58,708 bases of DNA from Vicinamibacteria bacterium (GTDB lineage: Bacteria; Acidobacteriota; Vicinamibacteria; Fen-336), in contig DATMML010000059.1 of NCBI GenBank assembly GCA_035570235.1, positions 1 through 58,708 of the forward strand. Direction: 5' to 3'. Positions within the stretch are counted from its first letter, which is position 1; the number at the start of each line of letters is the position of its first letter. A model generated the notes under the pieces. It did no database searches and had not been told where the DNA came from. It saw only the letters and a list, made by a program, of their open reading frames with translations. The position numbers and the translations under genes were made by a program. This document shows positions 18,487 through 27,158 of the stretch, in pieces.

Positions 18487-19611
18487 GTGGCGGTCAGTCT
18501 TCATCAGCTGCTCAAGAGCATGACGGAGATGCAAGGGACGGACCTGCACGTGACCACCAACTCACCCCCCCAGATCAGGGTGGACGGCAAGTTGCGGCCC
18601 ATGGACCTCCCTCCCTTGACGGCGGTGGAGACCAAGCAGCTTGCGTACAGCGTGCTCACCGACGCCCAGAAGCATCGTTTTGAGGAGAGCCTAGAACTCG
18701 ACTTCAGCTTCGGCATCAAGGGGCTGGCCCGCTTCCGGGCCAACGTCTTCATGCAGCGGGGCGCGGTGGCCGCCTGCTACCGAACGATCCCCTACGAGAT
18801 CCGCGGCTTCAAGGATTTGGGCCTGCCTCCGGTGGTGGCCGGAATCTGTGACAAGCCGCGCGGTCTCGTGCTCGTGACCGGCCCCACCGGCTCCGGCAAG
18901 TCCACCACCCTTGCCTCCATGCTGGACAAGATCAACGCTGAGCGCCACGAGCACATGATCACCGTGGAAGACCCAATCGAGTACCTCCACGCCCACAAGA
19001 AGTGCCTGGTGAACCAGCGGGAGCTCCACGCGGACACCCACTCCTTTTCCAACGCGTTGCGGGCGGCGCTCCGGGAGGACCCCGACGTGGTCCTGATCGG
19101 TGAGATGCGGGACCTGGAAACCATCGAAGCCGCCCTGCGTATCGCGGAGACCGGCCACCTCACGTTCGCCACCCTGCACACGAACTCCGCGGCCCAGACC
19201 ATCAACCGCATCGTGGACGTCTTTCCCGCCCATCAACAGTCCCAGATCCGAGCCCAGCTCTCGCTGGTCCTGGAAGGAATCATGTGCCAGGCCCTGCTCC
19301 CGAGGGCGAGCGGAACCGGGCGCTGCCTGGCCTTGGAGATCATGATCCCCAACGCCGCCATCCGGAACCTGATCCGGGAAGACAAGATCCACCAGATCTA
19401 CTCCACCATGCAGACGGGCCAAGAGAAGTACGGGATGCAGACCTTCAACCAGAGTCTGGCCAGCCTCTACTTTGCCAAACAGATCAGCCTCCAGACCGCG
19501 CTGGGGATGAGCTCAATGGCGGACGAGCTCCAGGACATGATCAACCGCGGTGCCGGCCTGGCCACGCCCCAAAGCGGGGGCCGTCCACCCGTGCGGCCGG
19601 GGGCCCGATGA
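18487..19611 (+). CDS. pilT: Type IV pilus retraction ATPase PilT
   Basis: 374 residues. It opens LHQLLKSMTEMQGTDLHVT, the usual PilT start. Walker A is GPTGSGKSTTLASML (about residues 134 to 148), the Asp box is DPDVVLIGEMRD, the His box is AETGHLTFATLHTNSA, and the C-terminal AIRNLIREDKIHQIYSTMQ is the PilT-specific AIRNLIRE motif. PilT depolymerises pili, giving twitching motility and DNA uptake. Start is GTG at 18487; 52 bases separate it from pilB. The final 20 residues are a glycine/proline/arginine tail beyond the usual end. It was clearly distinguished from PilU and PilB by length and by the AIRNLIRE motif. Confidence 0.97.
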   Translation: MAVSLHQLLKSMTEMQGTDLHVTTNSPPQIRVDGKLRPMDLPPLTAVETKQLAYSVLTDAQKHRFEESLELDFSFGIKGLARFRANVFMQRGAVAACYRTIPYEIRGFKDLGLPPVVAGICDKPRGLVLVTGPTGSGKSTTLASMLDKINAERHEHMITVEDPIEYLHAHKKCLVNQRELHADTHSFSNALRAALREDPDVVLIGEMRDLETIEAALRIAETGHLTFATLHTNSAAQTINRIVDVFPAHQQSQIRAQLSLVLEGIMCQALLPRASGTGRCLALEIMIPNAAIRNLIREDKIHQIYSTMQTGQEKYGMQTFNQSLASLYFAKQISLQTALGMSSMADELQDMINRGAGLATPQSGGRPPVRPGAR

Positions 19612-19679
19612 GGGCCCGTGGGCCCGCGGTCAATGGCGCGCGACACCCTCAGGGTGCTGCGTCCAGATAGGAGAAGCCG

Positions 19680-20882
19680 ATGCCTGCCTTCGTATGGAAG
19701 GGCAAGACCCGGGAGGGCAAGGTCGTTTCGGGCGAGCGGGTGGCCGACAACAAGGAAGCCGTGTTGGCCCTTCTCCGCCGGGACCAGATCCTGGTCTCCT
19801 CGGTCAAAGAGAAGGGCAAGGAGATGGCGCTCCCCAAGCTGGGGGGCGGTGTCGCCGCCAAAGACCTGGCCATCTTTGTCCGTCAGTTCTCGGTCATGAT
19901 CGACGCCGGGTTGCCCCTGGTGCAGTGCCTGGAGATCCTCGGGAGCCAGCAGGAAAACAAGAACTTCGCCAAGATCCTGCAGACCACGCGCATGGACGTC
20001 GAGGGCGGGTCCACCCTGGCCGACGCCATGCGCAAGCATCCCAAGGCCTTCGATGAGCTCTTCACCAACATGATCGCGGCCGGCGAGGCGGGCGGTATCC
20101 TGGACACCATCCTCAAGCGCCTGGCCACCTACATCGAGAAGGCGGTCAAGCTCAAGAGCCAGGTCAAGGGGGCAATGGTGTATCCCGTCGCCGTGTTGGG
20201 GATTGCCGGCCTTGTGATCGCGGTCATCCTCTGGAAGGTCATCCCCACCTTCGCCTCCATGTTCGAGGGGTTGGGGGCCCAGCTGCCGTTGCCCACCCGG
20301 CTGGTCATCTCCGCGTCCAACTGGTTCGTCCGCCTGCTGCCCTTCCTCGTCCTGGGCATCGTGCTTGCCGTGTTCTTCTTCCGTCGCTACTACGCGACCT
20401 ACGGGGGTCGGCGGACAGTGGACCGTACCCTGCTCCGTCTACCCATCCTGGGGCTGATCCTGCAGAAGATCGCGGTGGCCCGGTTCTGCCGCACCCTGGC
20501 CACCCTCATCTCCTCCGGCGTGCCCATCCTGGACGGACTTGAGATAACGGCCCGGACCTCGGGCAACGCCATAATCGAGGACGCGATCATGGCCGTCCGC
20601 AAGGGGGTGGAAAGCGGCCTCACCGTGGCCCAGCCCCTCAAGGAGAGCGGGGTCTTCCCGCCCATGGTGGTGCAGATGATCGGGGTGGGCGAGCAGACGG
20701 GCGCCCTCGATGCCATGCTCAGCAAGATCGCCGACTTCTACGAGGAAGAGGTGGACCAAGCAGTGGCCAACCTCCTGACCCTCATGGAACCGGTGATGAT
20801 CCTCTTCCTGGGGATCACCGTGGGGGGCATCGTCATCAGCATGTATTTGCCCCTCTTCGACCTCATCAGCAAGCTGAGCTGA
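19680..20882 (+). CDS. pilC: Type IV pilus inner-membrane platform protein PilC
   Basis: 400 residues, the usual length. It has the two T2SS-F repeats typical of PilC/GspF, about residues 68 to 190 (AIFVRQFSVMIDAGLPLVQCL) and 270 to 395 (ARFCRTLATLISSGVPILDGL), each followed by hydrophobic helices (YPVAVLGIAGLVIAVILW; MILFLGITVGGIVISMYLPL). PilC is the membrane platform on which PilB and PilT act. ATG at 19680, preceded by GGAGAAG. The spacing of 68 bases from pilT and 23 bases to pilS fits one transcript. Confidence 0.97.
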   Translation: MPAFVWKGKTREGKVVSGERVADNKEAVLALLRRDQILVSSVKEKGKEMALPKLGGGVAAKDLAIFVRQFSVMIDAGLPLVQCLEILGSQQENKNFAKILQTTRMDVEGGSTLADAMRKHPKAFDELFTNMIAAGEAGGILDTILKRLATYIEKAVKLKSQVKGAMVYPVAVLGIAGLVIAVILWKVIPTFASMFEGLGAQLPLPTRLVISASNWFVRLLPFLVLGIVLAVFFFRRYYATYGGRRTVDRTLLRLPILGLILQKIAVARFCRTLATLISSGVPILDGLEITARTSGNAIIEDAIMAVRKGVESGLTVAQPLKESGVFPPMVVQMIGVGEQTGALDAMLSKIADFYEEEVDQAVANLLTLMEPVMILFLGITVGGIVISMYLPLFDLISKLS

Positions 20883-20905
20883 GCCTCTCCCGCGGTCCTT
20901 CCGGC

Positions 20906-22561
20906 GTGGTGGTGGCCGTGGATAGCTCGATGGAGCTACGGCTCAAGAAGCTCATGGCCTTCCGGCTGGTCATGGTCACCACCCTCCTGCTCATCGCCTC
21001 CTACCTGGAAGCGGTGTCGGAGAACCTCCTCCCCGTCAACCCCCTGTACTTCCTGATCGCGGCCACCTACGTCCTCACCGTTTTCCACGCCCTGGCCCTG
21101 CGCTTCCTGACCGCCCTCAAGCCCCAGGTCTATAGCCAGGTGGTGTCGGACCTCCTGATCATCACCGGGCTCGTCTACACCACGGGGGGAGTGCGGGCGG
21201 GTTTCATACTCCTCTACCCCATCTCCGTGCTCTCCGGCAGCGTCCTTCTCCTCTCCCGACGCGGGGGCCTTCTCCTAGCCCTTCTCGCGACCCTCTTCTA
21301 CGCCGGCACCTTGTGGGCGGTCCGGCTCGGGTTGGTCCCCCCGCAGGGTCTTTCCGACGTCCCCTTCCTTTCCGCTAAGGCGCTCTTCTATTCCATCTTC
21401 GTCACGGGGGTGGCCTGCGGGACGGTGGCCCTCATCGGCTCCTATTTGGCGGAGAGCCTCCGCCATGCGGGAGAGAGGCTCGAGGAGGCGGTGGAGGAGG
21501 TGGCCGACCTCCGCGGGCTGAACGAGGTCATCGTAGACAGCATCCACAGCGGCCTCCTCACCGTGGACGGAGGGGGGCACATTCTGCACGTCAACACTTT
21601 CGGGGAGCACGTGTTGGGGCGGCGGCGGGGGGAGATCCGCGGCCGCCTTCTCCGCGAGATCCTCGGTTCCTGGTTCTTCGATCCCCCCGCCCTCCACGCC
21701 CGCGCCGCCGACCGAAAGCTGGCGCGGCTGGAGTTCGACTACGAGCGTCCGGACGGCACGACGTTTGTCCTCGGGGTATCGGTCTCGCCCCTGTCCTCCG
21801 GGGAGCGGGAGAGCGGGGGCTTTCTACTCGTCTTCCAGGATCTCACCGAGATCAAGCGGCTCGAGCAGGAGGCCCGGATCAATGAAAAACTGGCTGCGGT
21901 CGGGGAAATGGCCGCCCACTTGGCCCATGAGATCCGCAACCCGCTGGGCTCGATCAGCGGCTCGGCCCAGGTTCTGCTGGCGGAGCGGGGGTTTTCTCCC
22001 GAGCAGGAGAGGCTGCTATCCATCATCACCCGTGAGTCCAAGCGCCTCTCGGACGCCCTGAACCAATTTCTCTTCCAGGCCAAGAGCTCCTCGGAGCGCT
22101 CGGGCCCGGTGGACATCCGTCCGGTTGTCGCGGAGGCCGTGACCCTGCTCCGCAACGGTCCGGAGGTCGGTCTCCAGAGGGTGGTGGAGTTCGTCTCGGA
22201 TGAAGGCCCCCTCCTCTGCTTGGCGGACCGCGACCAGATCGCTCAGGTCTTCTGGAACCTCGCACGAAACGGACTCGAAGCGATGCCCGAAGGGGGCGTT
22301 CTGAAGGTGACCCTGCGACGCTCGGAGGACGAGGTCGTCCTCTCCGTACGAGATCAGGGCCGAGGAATGGGCCGGGAGGAGCAGCGACGTTTGTTCCAGC
22401 CCTTCCAGTCCGGAAGCCGGGTGGGCACGGGCCTCGGTCTCGCCATCGTCTATCGGATCGTCCGCGAGCACGGGGGGGACATCGTGGTGCGCAGCTTTCC
22501 CTCCTTCGGGACGGAGGTCGAAGTTCGCCTGCCCCTGGTGTCGGCCACGGTACAGGCTTGA
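20906..22561 (+). CDS. pilS: Sensor histidine kinase PilS
   Basis: 551 residues. Six N-terminal membrane helices (about 20 to 190) match the PilS topology that senses pilin in the inner membrane. A PAS domain (about 205 to 315, GLLTVDGGGHILHVNTFGE) is followed by the phospho-accepting histidine in HLAHEIRNPLGSI (His about 341). The ATPase lobe has N, G1 and G2 boxes: FWNLARNGLEA, DQGRGMG and GTGLGLAIV. GTG at 20906 gives the longest form; ATG at 20930 is an equally plausible start. The stop overlaps the next start as TTGA. It would phosphorylate PilR, although a YfhO-like gene separates the two. Confidence 0.93.
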   Translation: MVVAVDSSMELRLKKLMAFRLVMVTTLLLIASYLEAVSENLLPVNPLYFLIAATYVLTVFHALALRFLTALKPQVYSQVVSDLLIITGLVYTTGGVRAGFILLYPISVLSGSVLLLSRRGGLLLALLATLFYAGTLWAVRLGLVPPQGLSDVPFLSAKALFYSIFVTGVACGTVALIGSYLAESLRHAGERLEEAVEEVADLRGLNEVIVDSIHSGLLTVDGGGHILHVNTFGEHVLGRRRGEIRGRLLREILGSWFFDPPALHARAADRKLARLEFDYERPDGTTFVLGVSVSPLSSGERESGGFLLVFQDLTEIKRLEQEARINEKLAAVGEMAAHLAHEIRNPLGSISGSAQVLLAERGFSPEQERLLSIITRESKRLSDALNQFLFQAKSSSERSGPVDIRPVVAEAVTLLRNGPEVGLQRVVEFVSDEGPLLCLADRDQIAQVFWNLARNGLEAMPEGGVLKVTLRRSEDEVVLSVRDQGRGMGREEQRRLFQPFQSGSRVGTGLGLAIVYRIVREHGGDIVVRSFPSFGTEVEVRLPLVSATVQA

Positions 22562-24987
22562 GGGGAGCGCGGCTTCGCCCGGCGACGGGGGACCTCCTCG
22601 CCGTGGCGGGCCTGCTCCTGGTCGTGGTCGCGGTCTTCTCCCAGGCGGTCTTCACCTCCGCTGTCTTCTATCAGCGCGACATCTATACCTACTGGTATCC
22701 GCACATCGAGGTCTTCGTGCGCGCGGTGTCGGAGGGCGCCTGGCCGCTCTGGAACGCCTACGTCGGGTTCGGCGGTCCTCTTCTGGCCGACGCGAGTGTC
22801 CAGGTCGCTTACCCCCTGACCTGGCTGAACCTCATCATGTTCCCGGCCGCCTACTACAAGCTCTTCGTGCTCCTTCACGTCTGGGCCGCGGGGGTGGGGC
22901 TGTACTTCCTGGGCCGCCGCTGGGGTTGGACGGAGGCCTCCTCATTTCTGGCCGCGACGGTGTGGGCGCTATCGGGGCCTCTCCTGTCCGCGGTCAGCCT
23001 CTTCCACCATTTTGCGGGGGCAGCCTGGATCACCTGGGTGTTGCTGGCCCTGGAAGGGCTGCTCGCCAAGCCCTCGGGGCGGGCCGCGATCCTCCTGGGG
23101 GCGGCGGGAGCGGGCCAGATCCTAGCCGGCTCCGGTGACATGTGCCTGATGACGGGGATGGCGGTCGGCCTGCGGCTCTTGGTCGTCGCGATCCACGACC
23201 CGCGAGCGGCCGTAGCACGGCTCCCGCGGGGAATTCGTCTGGCCGCCCTCTCCGCCGCCCTCGCCCTGAGCCTCAGCGCGATCCAGTGGTGGCCCACGCT
23301 GGAGGTCGTCCGCTCCGGTTCGCGTCCGAAACAGCCCCCCAGCACGAGCATGTACTGGTCTGTGCACCCGGCCACGATCGTGGACATGCTCGTGCCCCGC
23401 CTCGTCAGCGATCTACCCCTCACGCCGGAGCTGCGCGCCGCCCTCTTCGAGTCCCGGGAGCCGTTGCTGGCCTGTCTGTATCTGGGCCTGTCCTCGGCTT
23501 TCCTGGTGGGGGTCGGGCTTCTCTTGGGGGGACCCCTGCGGATTCTCGGCGGACTGGGCTTCGCTTGGTTTCTGGCTGCGGCCCTCGGTCACTACACACC
23601 CTTATATCCGCTCCTTCTTCGGGTGCCCGGCATCGGCCTCCTACGCTATCCGGCGAAATACGCGATTCCCACCGCGCTCTTCTGGGCGCTCTTGGTGGGC
23701 GTGGGGGCGGAAGCCTGGCGCCGTGCATGGACACCGGTGGAGAAGCGTCGCGGCCTCGGATTGGGCAGTCTGTTCTGGCTATTGGGGCTGGCACTTCTCC
23801 TGGCCGCGCTCTGGATCGAGCGCGAACCGGCGCAACTCGATCGGCTCTGGCCATGGAGCTCGGCCATCGCGACGCCGCTTCTCGGGGAGGCCGTGGCTTC
23901 AAAGCTTTTGGGAGCGGGAACCCTTGCCTTTCTGGTCAGCCTCCTGGCGTGGGCCCGGACCCGCCGATCCCTCCCCCCGCAATGGCTGACCGCCGGCTTA
24001 ACGCTCCTGGTTGCGGGTGACCTGGGGTGGGTGGGTCGGAGCGTCAACTCCCTGGGCCCCCCCGAGCTACTCTCCTTCCGACCGCCCCTCGTGGATCGCC
24101 TGCGCGTCGCCCCCGACTACCGGATCTACGTGGCGACCTTTCCCGAAGAGTGCGCGCGGCTGGTCCGTGGCCCCCAGGGGTGGGACCCGAACTGGAGCTG
24201 GGCTCGAGGCACCGAGGAGATGCTTTATCCGCCGATCGGGGCGCGCTGGGGGCTCTTCGGCAGCTACGACGGCGACTTCTCGGGCTTGGCGCCGGCGGCG
24301 TTTTGGCCCGTGACCGCGCTCATGCGCAGCACCGAACTGACGTCGGCGGGACTCCGCCTTCTCCAGATCGGCAACGTGGGGCACGTGGTTTCGGTGGGGG
24401 AACGCGACCTGGCCGGCCTCACGCCCTTGCTCGGGGAGCCCTCGGCCTTTGCGTGTCCCCTGCGGCTCTTTCGCGTACCCGAGCCGCTGCCCCGCGCTTA
24501 TGTGGTGGGGGGCGTGCGATCGCTATCCGACGCGGAGGCGCTGACCCTGCTTCTCGATCCCGCTTTTGACCCCGCCCGAGAGGTCTTGTTGCCTCCGGGG
24601 AACGCGACCTCCGGTGCCACCCCGGGTTCGCAAGGGAGCGCACAGTTCGTCTGGCGCCGGGCGGACGCGCTCGAGCTGGAAGTGGAGGCGAGCGCCCCCG
24701 CCATGCTCGTCCTAGTCGAAGCGTTCGGCCCGGGCTGGCGGGCCACCGTCGATGGGCAGCCGGTGGAGGTCCTGAAGGCAAACCTCCTCTTCCGGGCGGT
24801 TCGGGTCCCCGCCGGCCGGCACCGCGTGGGCTTCCGCTACCGGCCGCCTTCCGTGCTCCGCGGAGCGGCGCTTTCCGTCGCGGGGCTGCTGGCCGGGGTG
24901 ACGGTGTGGCGGGCGCAGGGTCGCGGACGCGGCCCCAGGGTTGAGGCGGGCCCCCTCCTGGGGATAGGATCAGAGCCCCCAGCATGA
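22558..24987 (+). CDS. YfhO-family membrane protein embedded between pilS and pilR
   Basis: 809 residues; GT-C-like. After the first helix it carries YQRDIYTYWYPH, the same acidic R-D loop as the other YfhO proteins in the window. About thirteen helices follow, then a soluble part ending VEAFGPGWRATVDG, the family hallmark. Start is TTG at 22558, overlapping the pilS stop by four bases (TTGA), so translation is probably coupled to the kinase. The next gene, pilR, begins ten bases after its stop. Being locked into the two-component operon suggests a role tied to pili, perhaps pilin or surface glycosylation; this is inference from position only. Confidence 0.88.
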   Translation: MRGARLRPATGDLLAVAGLLLVVVAVFSQAVFTSAVFYQRDIYTYWYPHIEVFVRAVSEGAWPLWNAYVGFGGPLLADASVQVAYPLTWLNLIMFPAAYYKLFVLLHVWAAGVGLYFLGRRWGWTEASSFLAATVWALSGPLLSAVSLFHHFAGAAWITWVLLALEGLLAKPSGRAAILLGAAGAGQILAGSGDMCLMTGMAVGLRLLVVAIHDPRAAVARLPRGIRLAALSAALALSLSAIQWWPTLEVVRSGSRPKQPPSTSMYWSVHPATIVDMLVPRLVSDLPLTPELRAALFESREPLLACLYLGLSSAFLVGVGLLLGGPLRILGGLGFAWFLAAALGHYTPLYPLLLRVPGIGLLRYPAKYAIPTALFWALLVGVGAEAWRRAWTPVEKRRGLGLGSLFWLLGLALLLAALWIEREPAQLDRLWPWSSAIATPLLGEAVASKLLGAGTLAFLVSLLAWARTRRSLPPQWLTAGLTLLVAGDLGWVGRSVNSLGPPELLSFRPPLVDRLRVAPDYRIYVATFPEECARLVRGPQGWDPNWSWARGTEEMLYPPIGARWGLFGSYDGDFSGLAPAAFWPVTALMRSTELTSAGLRLLQIGNVGHVVSVGERDLAGLTPLLGEPSAFACPLRLFRVPEPLPRAYVVGGVRSLSDAEALTLLLDPAFDPAREVLLPPGNATSGATPGSQGSAQFVWRRADALELEVEASAPAMLVLVEAFGPGWRATVDGQPVEVLKANLLFRAVRVPAGRHRVGFRYRPPSVLRGAALSVAGLLAGVTVWRAQGRGRGPRVEAGPLLGIGSEPPA

Positions 24988-24997
24988 GAGCAAAGGC

Positions 24998-26407
24998 GTG
25001 AAGCGCATACTGGTCGTGGATGACGAGCAGTCGATGCGGGAGCTGCTCGCGATCATGTTGCGCCGGGAGGGCTTCGAGGTCGTGCTCGCGGAGAGCCGAA
25101 CCACGGCCGCCTCCGTCCTCGCCCAGGATCCGGTCGACATGGTGATCACGGACATCCGGCTTCCCGACGGCGACGGAATCGAGATCCTGCGGCACGTCAA
25201 AGCGGCGACCCCGGACACGGTTGTGATCGTCATGACCGCCTTCGGCTCGACGGAGGCGGCGGTGGGCGCCATGAAGCTCGGTGCTCACGACTATCTCACC
25301 AAGCCCTTCGACGTCGAGGAGCTGAAGATCGTCGTTCGCAACGCCCTCGACAAACAACGGCTTCAGGAGGAGAACATCCGGCTCCGGGCCGAGCTTCGGA
25401 GCCGCCATGGCCTGGAGCGCATCATCGGCACCTCCCCCGCCCTCGCGGCCGTGCTGGAAATGGCGAAGGCGGTTGCAGGGACCAACTCCACCGTCCTCAT
25501 CACCGGCGAGAGCGGTACCGGCAAGGAGCTGGTAGCCAAGGCCATTCATGCCCTTTCCCCGCGGCGCGACGCGCCTTTCGTCTCCATCAACTGCGGCGCC
25601 CTGCCGGAGGCCCTCCTGGAGAGCGAGCTCTTCGGTCACGTGAAAGGAGCCTTCACCGACGCCCACCAGACTCGCAAGGGCCTCTTCGAGGCGGCCCACC
25701 GCGGCACTCTGTTCCTAGACGAGGTGGGGGAGACCCCCCCCTCGATGCAGGTGAAGCTCCTGCGGGCCTTGCAGGAACGACAGATCCGGAAGGTGGGCGG
25801 CACGGACGAGGTCGAGGTAGACGTGCGCGTCATGGCCGCCACCAACCACTCGCTCGAGGACCTGGTGCGGGAGCGTCGTTTTCGAGAGGACCTCTTCTAT
25901 CGCCTGAACGTCATCCCCCTGCGGATCCCCTCCCTGCGGGAACGCCGCGAAGACATTCCCCTCCTGGCCAACCACTTCCTGAAGCGCTTCAGTCGGGACA
26001 TGGGTAAGCCCGTGACGTCGATCGCGGACGAAGCCATGGCCCTCCTCGCCCGTTACGACTGGCCCGGCAACATTCGCGAGCTCGAGAACGTCATCGAGCG
26101 GGTCGTGGCCCTGGAAACCACGGCTCAGGTCCAGCACGCACGTCTTCTCGACCTGCTTCAACCGCGCTCTCCGAACCTCCCCGCCCAGTCGCTGGGGGAT
26201 GGCTTCAGCCTCGACGACCACCTGCGGTCGATCGAGGCGGACTTGCTGCGGTGCGCCCTGAGCCAGGCGGGGGAAGACCGGGCGCTCGCCGCCAAGCTGC
26301 TCGGAATCACGCGTCGCTCGCTGCGCTATCTGGTAAGCAAGCATGGCCCGGGAACGGCCCCGGTGACAAAAATTGACGCTTCGGGCAAGAAAATGTCGGA
26401 AAGTTGA
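24998..26407 (+). CDS. pilR: Sigma-54-dependent response regulator PilR
   Basis: 469 residues. The receiver domain (about 1 to 118) opens KRILVVDDEQSMRELL, with the phosphorylated Asp in DMVITDIRLPDGDG. The AAA+ domain (about 138 to 370) has Walker A GESGTGKELV and Walker B GTLFLDEVGE. The sigma-54 contact loop reads GAFTDA (217 to 222) rather than the usual GAFTGA. A Fis-type helix-turn-helix ends the protein (AAKLLGITRRSLRYLV). Start is GTG at 24998. It should activate the pilin promoters directly downstream; the activator-like TGTC motif of the first promoter lies inside its own last codons. Confidence 0.94.
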   Translation: MKRILVVDDEQSMRELLAIMLRREGFEVVLAESRTTAASVLAQDPVDMVITDIRLPDGDGIEILRHVKAATPDTVVIVMTAFGSTEAAVGAMKLGAHDYLTKPFDVEELKIVVRNALDKQRLQEENIRLRAELRSRHGLERIIGTSPALAAVLEMAKAVAGTNSTVLITGESGTGKELVAKAIHALSPRRDAPFVSINCGALPEALLESELFGHVKGAFTDAHQTRKGLFEAAHRGTLFLDEVGETPPSMQVKLLRALQERQIRKVGGTDEVEVDVRVMAATNHSLEDLVRERRFREDLFYRLNVIPLRIPSLRERREDIPLLANHFLKRFSRDMGKPVTSIADEAMALLARYDWPGNIRELENVIERVVALETTAQVQHARLLDLLQPRSPNLPAQSLGDGFSLDDHLRSIEADLLRCALSQAGEDRALAAKLLGITRRSLRYLVSKHGPGTAPVTKIDASGKKMSES

Positions 26408-26477
26408 ACCACCGCAACACATCTAGTCCAGTTGATTCAATCACTTACGGGTCCTGCTAGTGGGCACTGTCCTTGCA
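26391..26477 (+). promoter_or_regulatory. Sigma-54 promoter of pilin 1 with IHF-like site and upstream TGTC motif
   Basis: The -24/-12 element is GGGCAC-N5-TTGCA at 26462-26477, one base from the TGGCAC-N5-TTGCA consensus, with GG and GC exactly ten bases apart. An IHF-like site (consensus WATCAA-N4-TTR) lies at 26435-26447, with one mismatch (ATTCAA for AATCAA), inside TTGATTCAA-N2-ACTTACGG. AAAATGTC at 26390-26397, within the end of pilR, resembles the TGTC core of PilR sites in Pseudomonas. Transcription should start near 26488, about 31 bases before the ATG. Confidence 0.82.
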
Positions 26478-26518
26478 GTGTTGGGGGTTGGCTGTTCGCC
26501 ATGTTCGAAAGGAGAACA

Positions 26519-27061
26519 ATGACTAAGAGGGAATCAGGGTTTACCCTGATCGAGCTGTTGATCGTTGTCGCGATTATCGGAATTATCGCGGCGATCGCCA
26601 TCCCCAGCTTGCTCAGGGCTCGCGTATCCGCTAACGAGTCGGCGACGATCGGCGACACACGGACGGTCATCTCCGCTCAGGCGGCTTATCAGTCGTCCAA
26701 CGCGGGGTTCTACGATGGTAAGTTGACGTGTCTGGTGAAGCCCAGCGGCGGTTGCATCCCCAGCTATCCGACCAACGCACCGACGTTCATCGACAGTCAG
26801 ATCGCCGCCGTGACCCCCAAGTCGGGTTACACCCGAAGCTACAACCCGAGCGCAGTGCCGGCTCCATTGCCGCCGACGGCCTCGCCGACAAGCGCGGCCG
26901 CTTACGTCTACGGCTCTACGCCTGTGAGCGTCGGGCAGACGGGCGTTCGAGGTTTCATGGGTGATTCCAGCGGGTTGCTGTGCTACACACCGTCGGGCGG
27001 GATGCCTGGACAGGTGGCCGGCCCCGGGATAGACATCACCACCTGCACGCCCCTCCAGTAA
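26519..27061 (+). CDS. pilA: Type IV pilin 1 (major-pilin-like)
   Basis: 180 residues with a seven-residue leader MTKRESG cut before F by PilD. The mature protein has the invariant Glu5 (FTLIELL) and the N-terminal alpha-1 helix. The globular part has four cysteines (mature positions 64, 72, 148, 169), enough for two disulfides, and a Pro/Ser/Thr-rich segment (APLPPTASPTS) that could be surface exposed or O-glycosylated. ATG at 26519 was chosen because GGAG lies five bases before it and it gives a standard leader; the frame upstream covers the promoter. It is transcribed from the sigma-54 promoter immediately upstream and ends at a strong hairpin. Confidence 0.95.
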   Translation: MTKRESGFTLIELLIVVAIIGIIAAIAIPSLLRARVSANESATIGDTRTVISAQAAYQSSNAGFYDGKLTCLVKPSGGCIPSYPTNAPTFIDSQIAAVTPKSGYTRSYNPSAVPAPLPPTASPTSAAAYVYGSTPVSVGQTGVRGFMGDSSGLLCYTPSGGMPGQVAGPGIDITTCTPLQ

Positions 27062-27085
27062 GCGGGGGCGCTCACCAGTTCACAA

Positions 27086-27115
27086 AGAGGGAGGGGTTCA
27101 GACGCCCCTCCCTCT
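27086..27115 (+). terminator. Hairpin terminator after pilin 1
   Basis: AGAGGGAGGGG (27086-27096) pairs perfectly with CCCCTCCCTCT (27105-27115) around an eight-base loop, 11 base pairs. There is no clear U tract after it, so termination may be incomplete, which matters for pilin 2 downstream. Confidence 0.7.
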
Positions 27116-27158
27116 CATTCGGGCTCGCTAGGCCCAGTTCCGGGCCATGGGGAAGGTT

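Noticed and set aside
27062-27158. A -24/-12 promoter before pilin 2.
   Set aside because: No GG-N10-GC pair with the surrounding consensus, and no IHF-like box in the interval.
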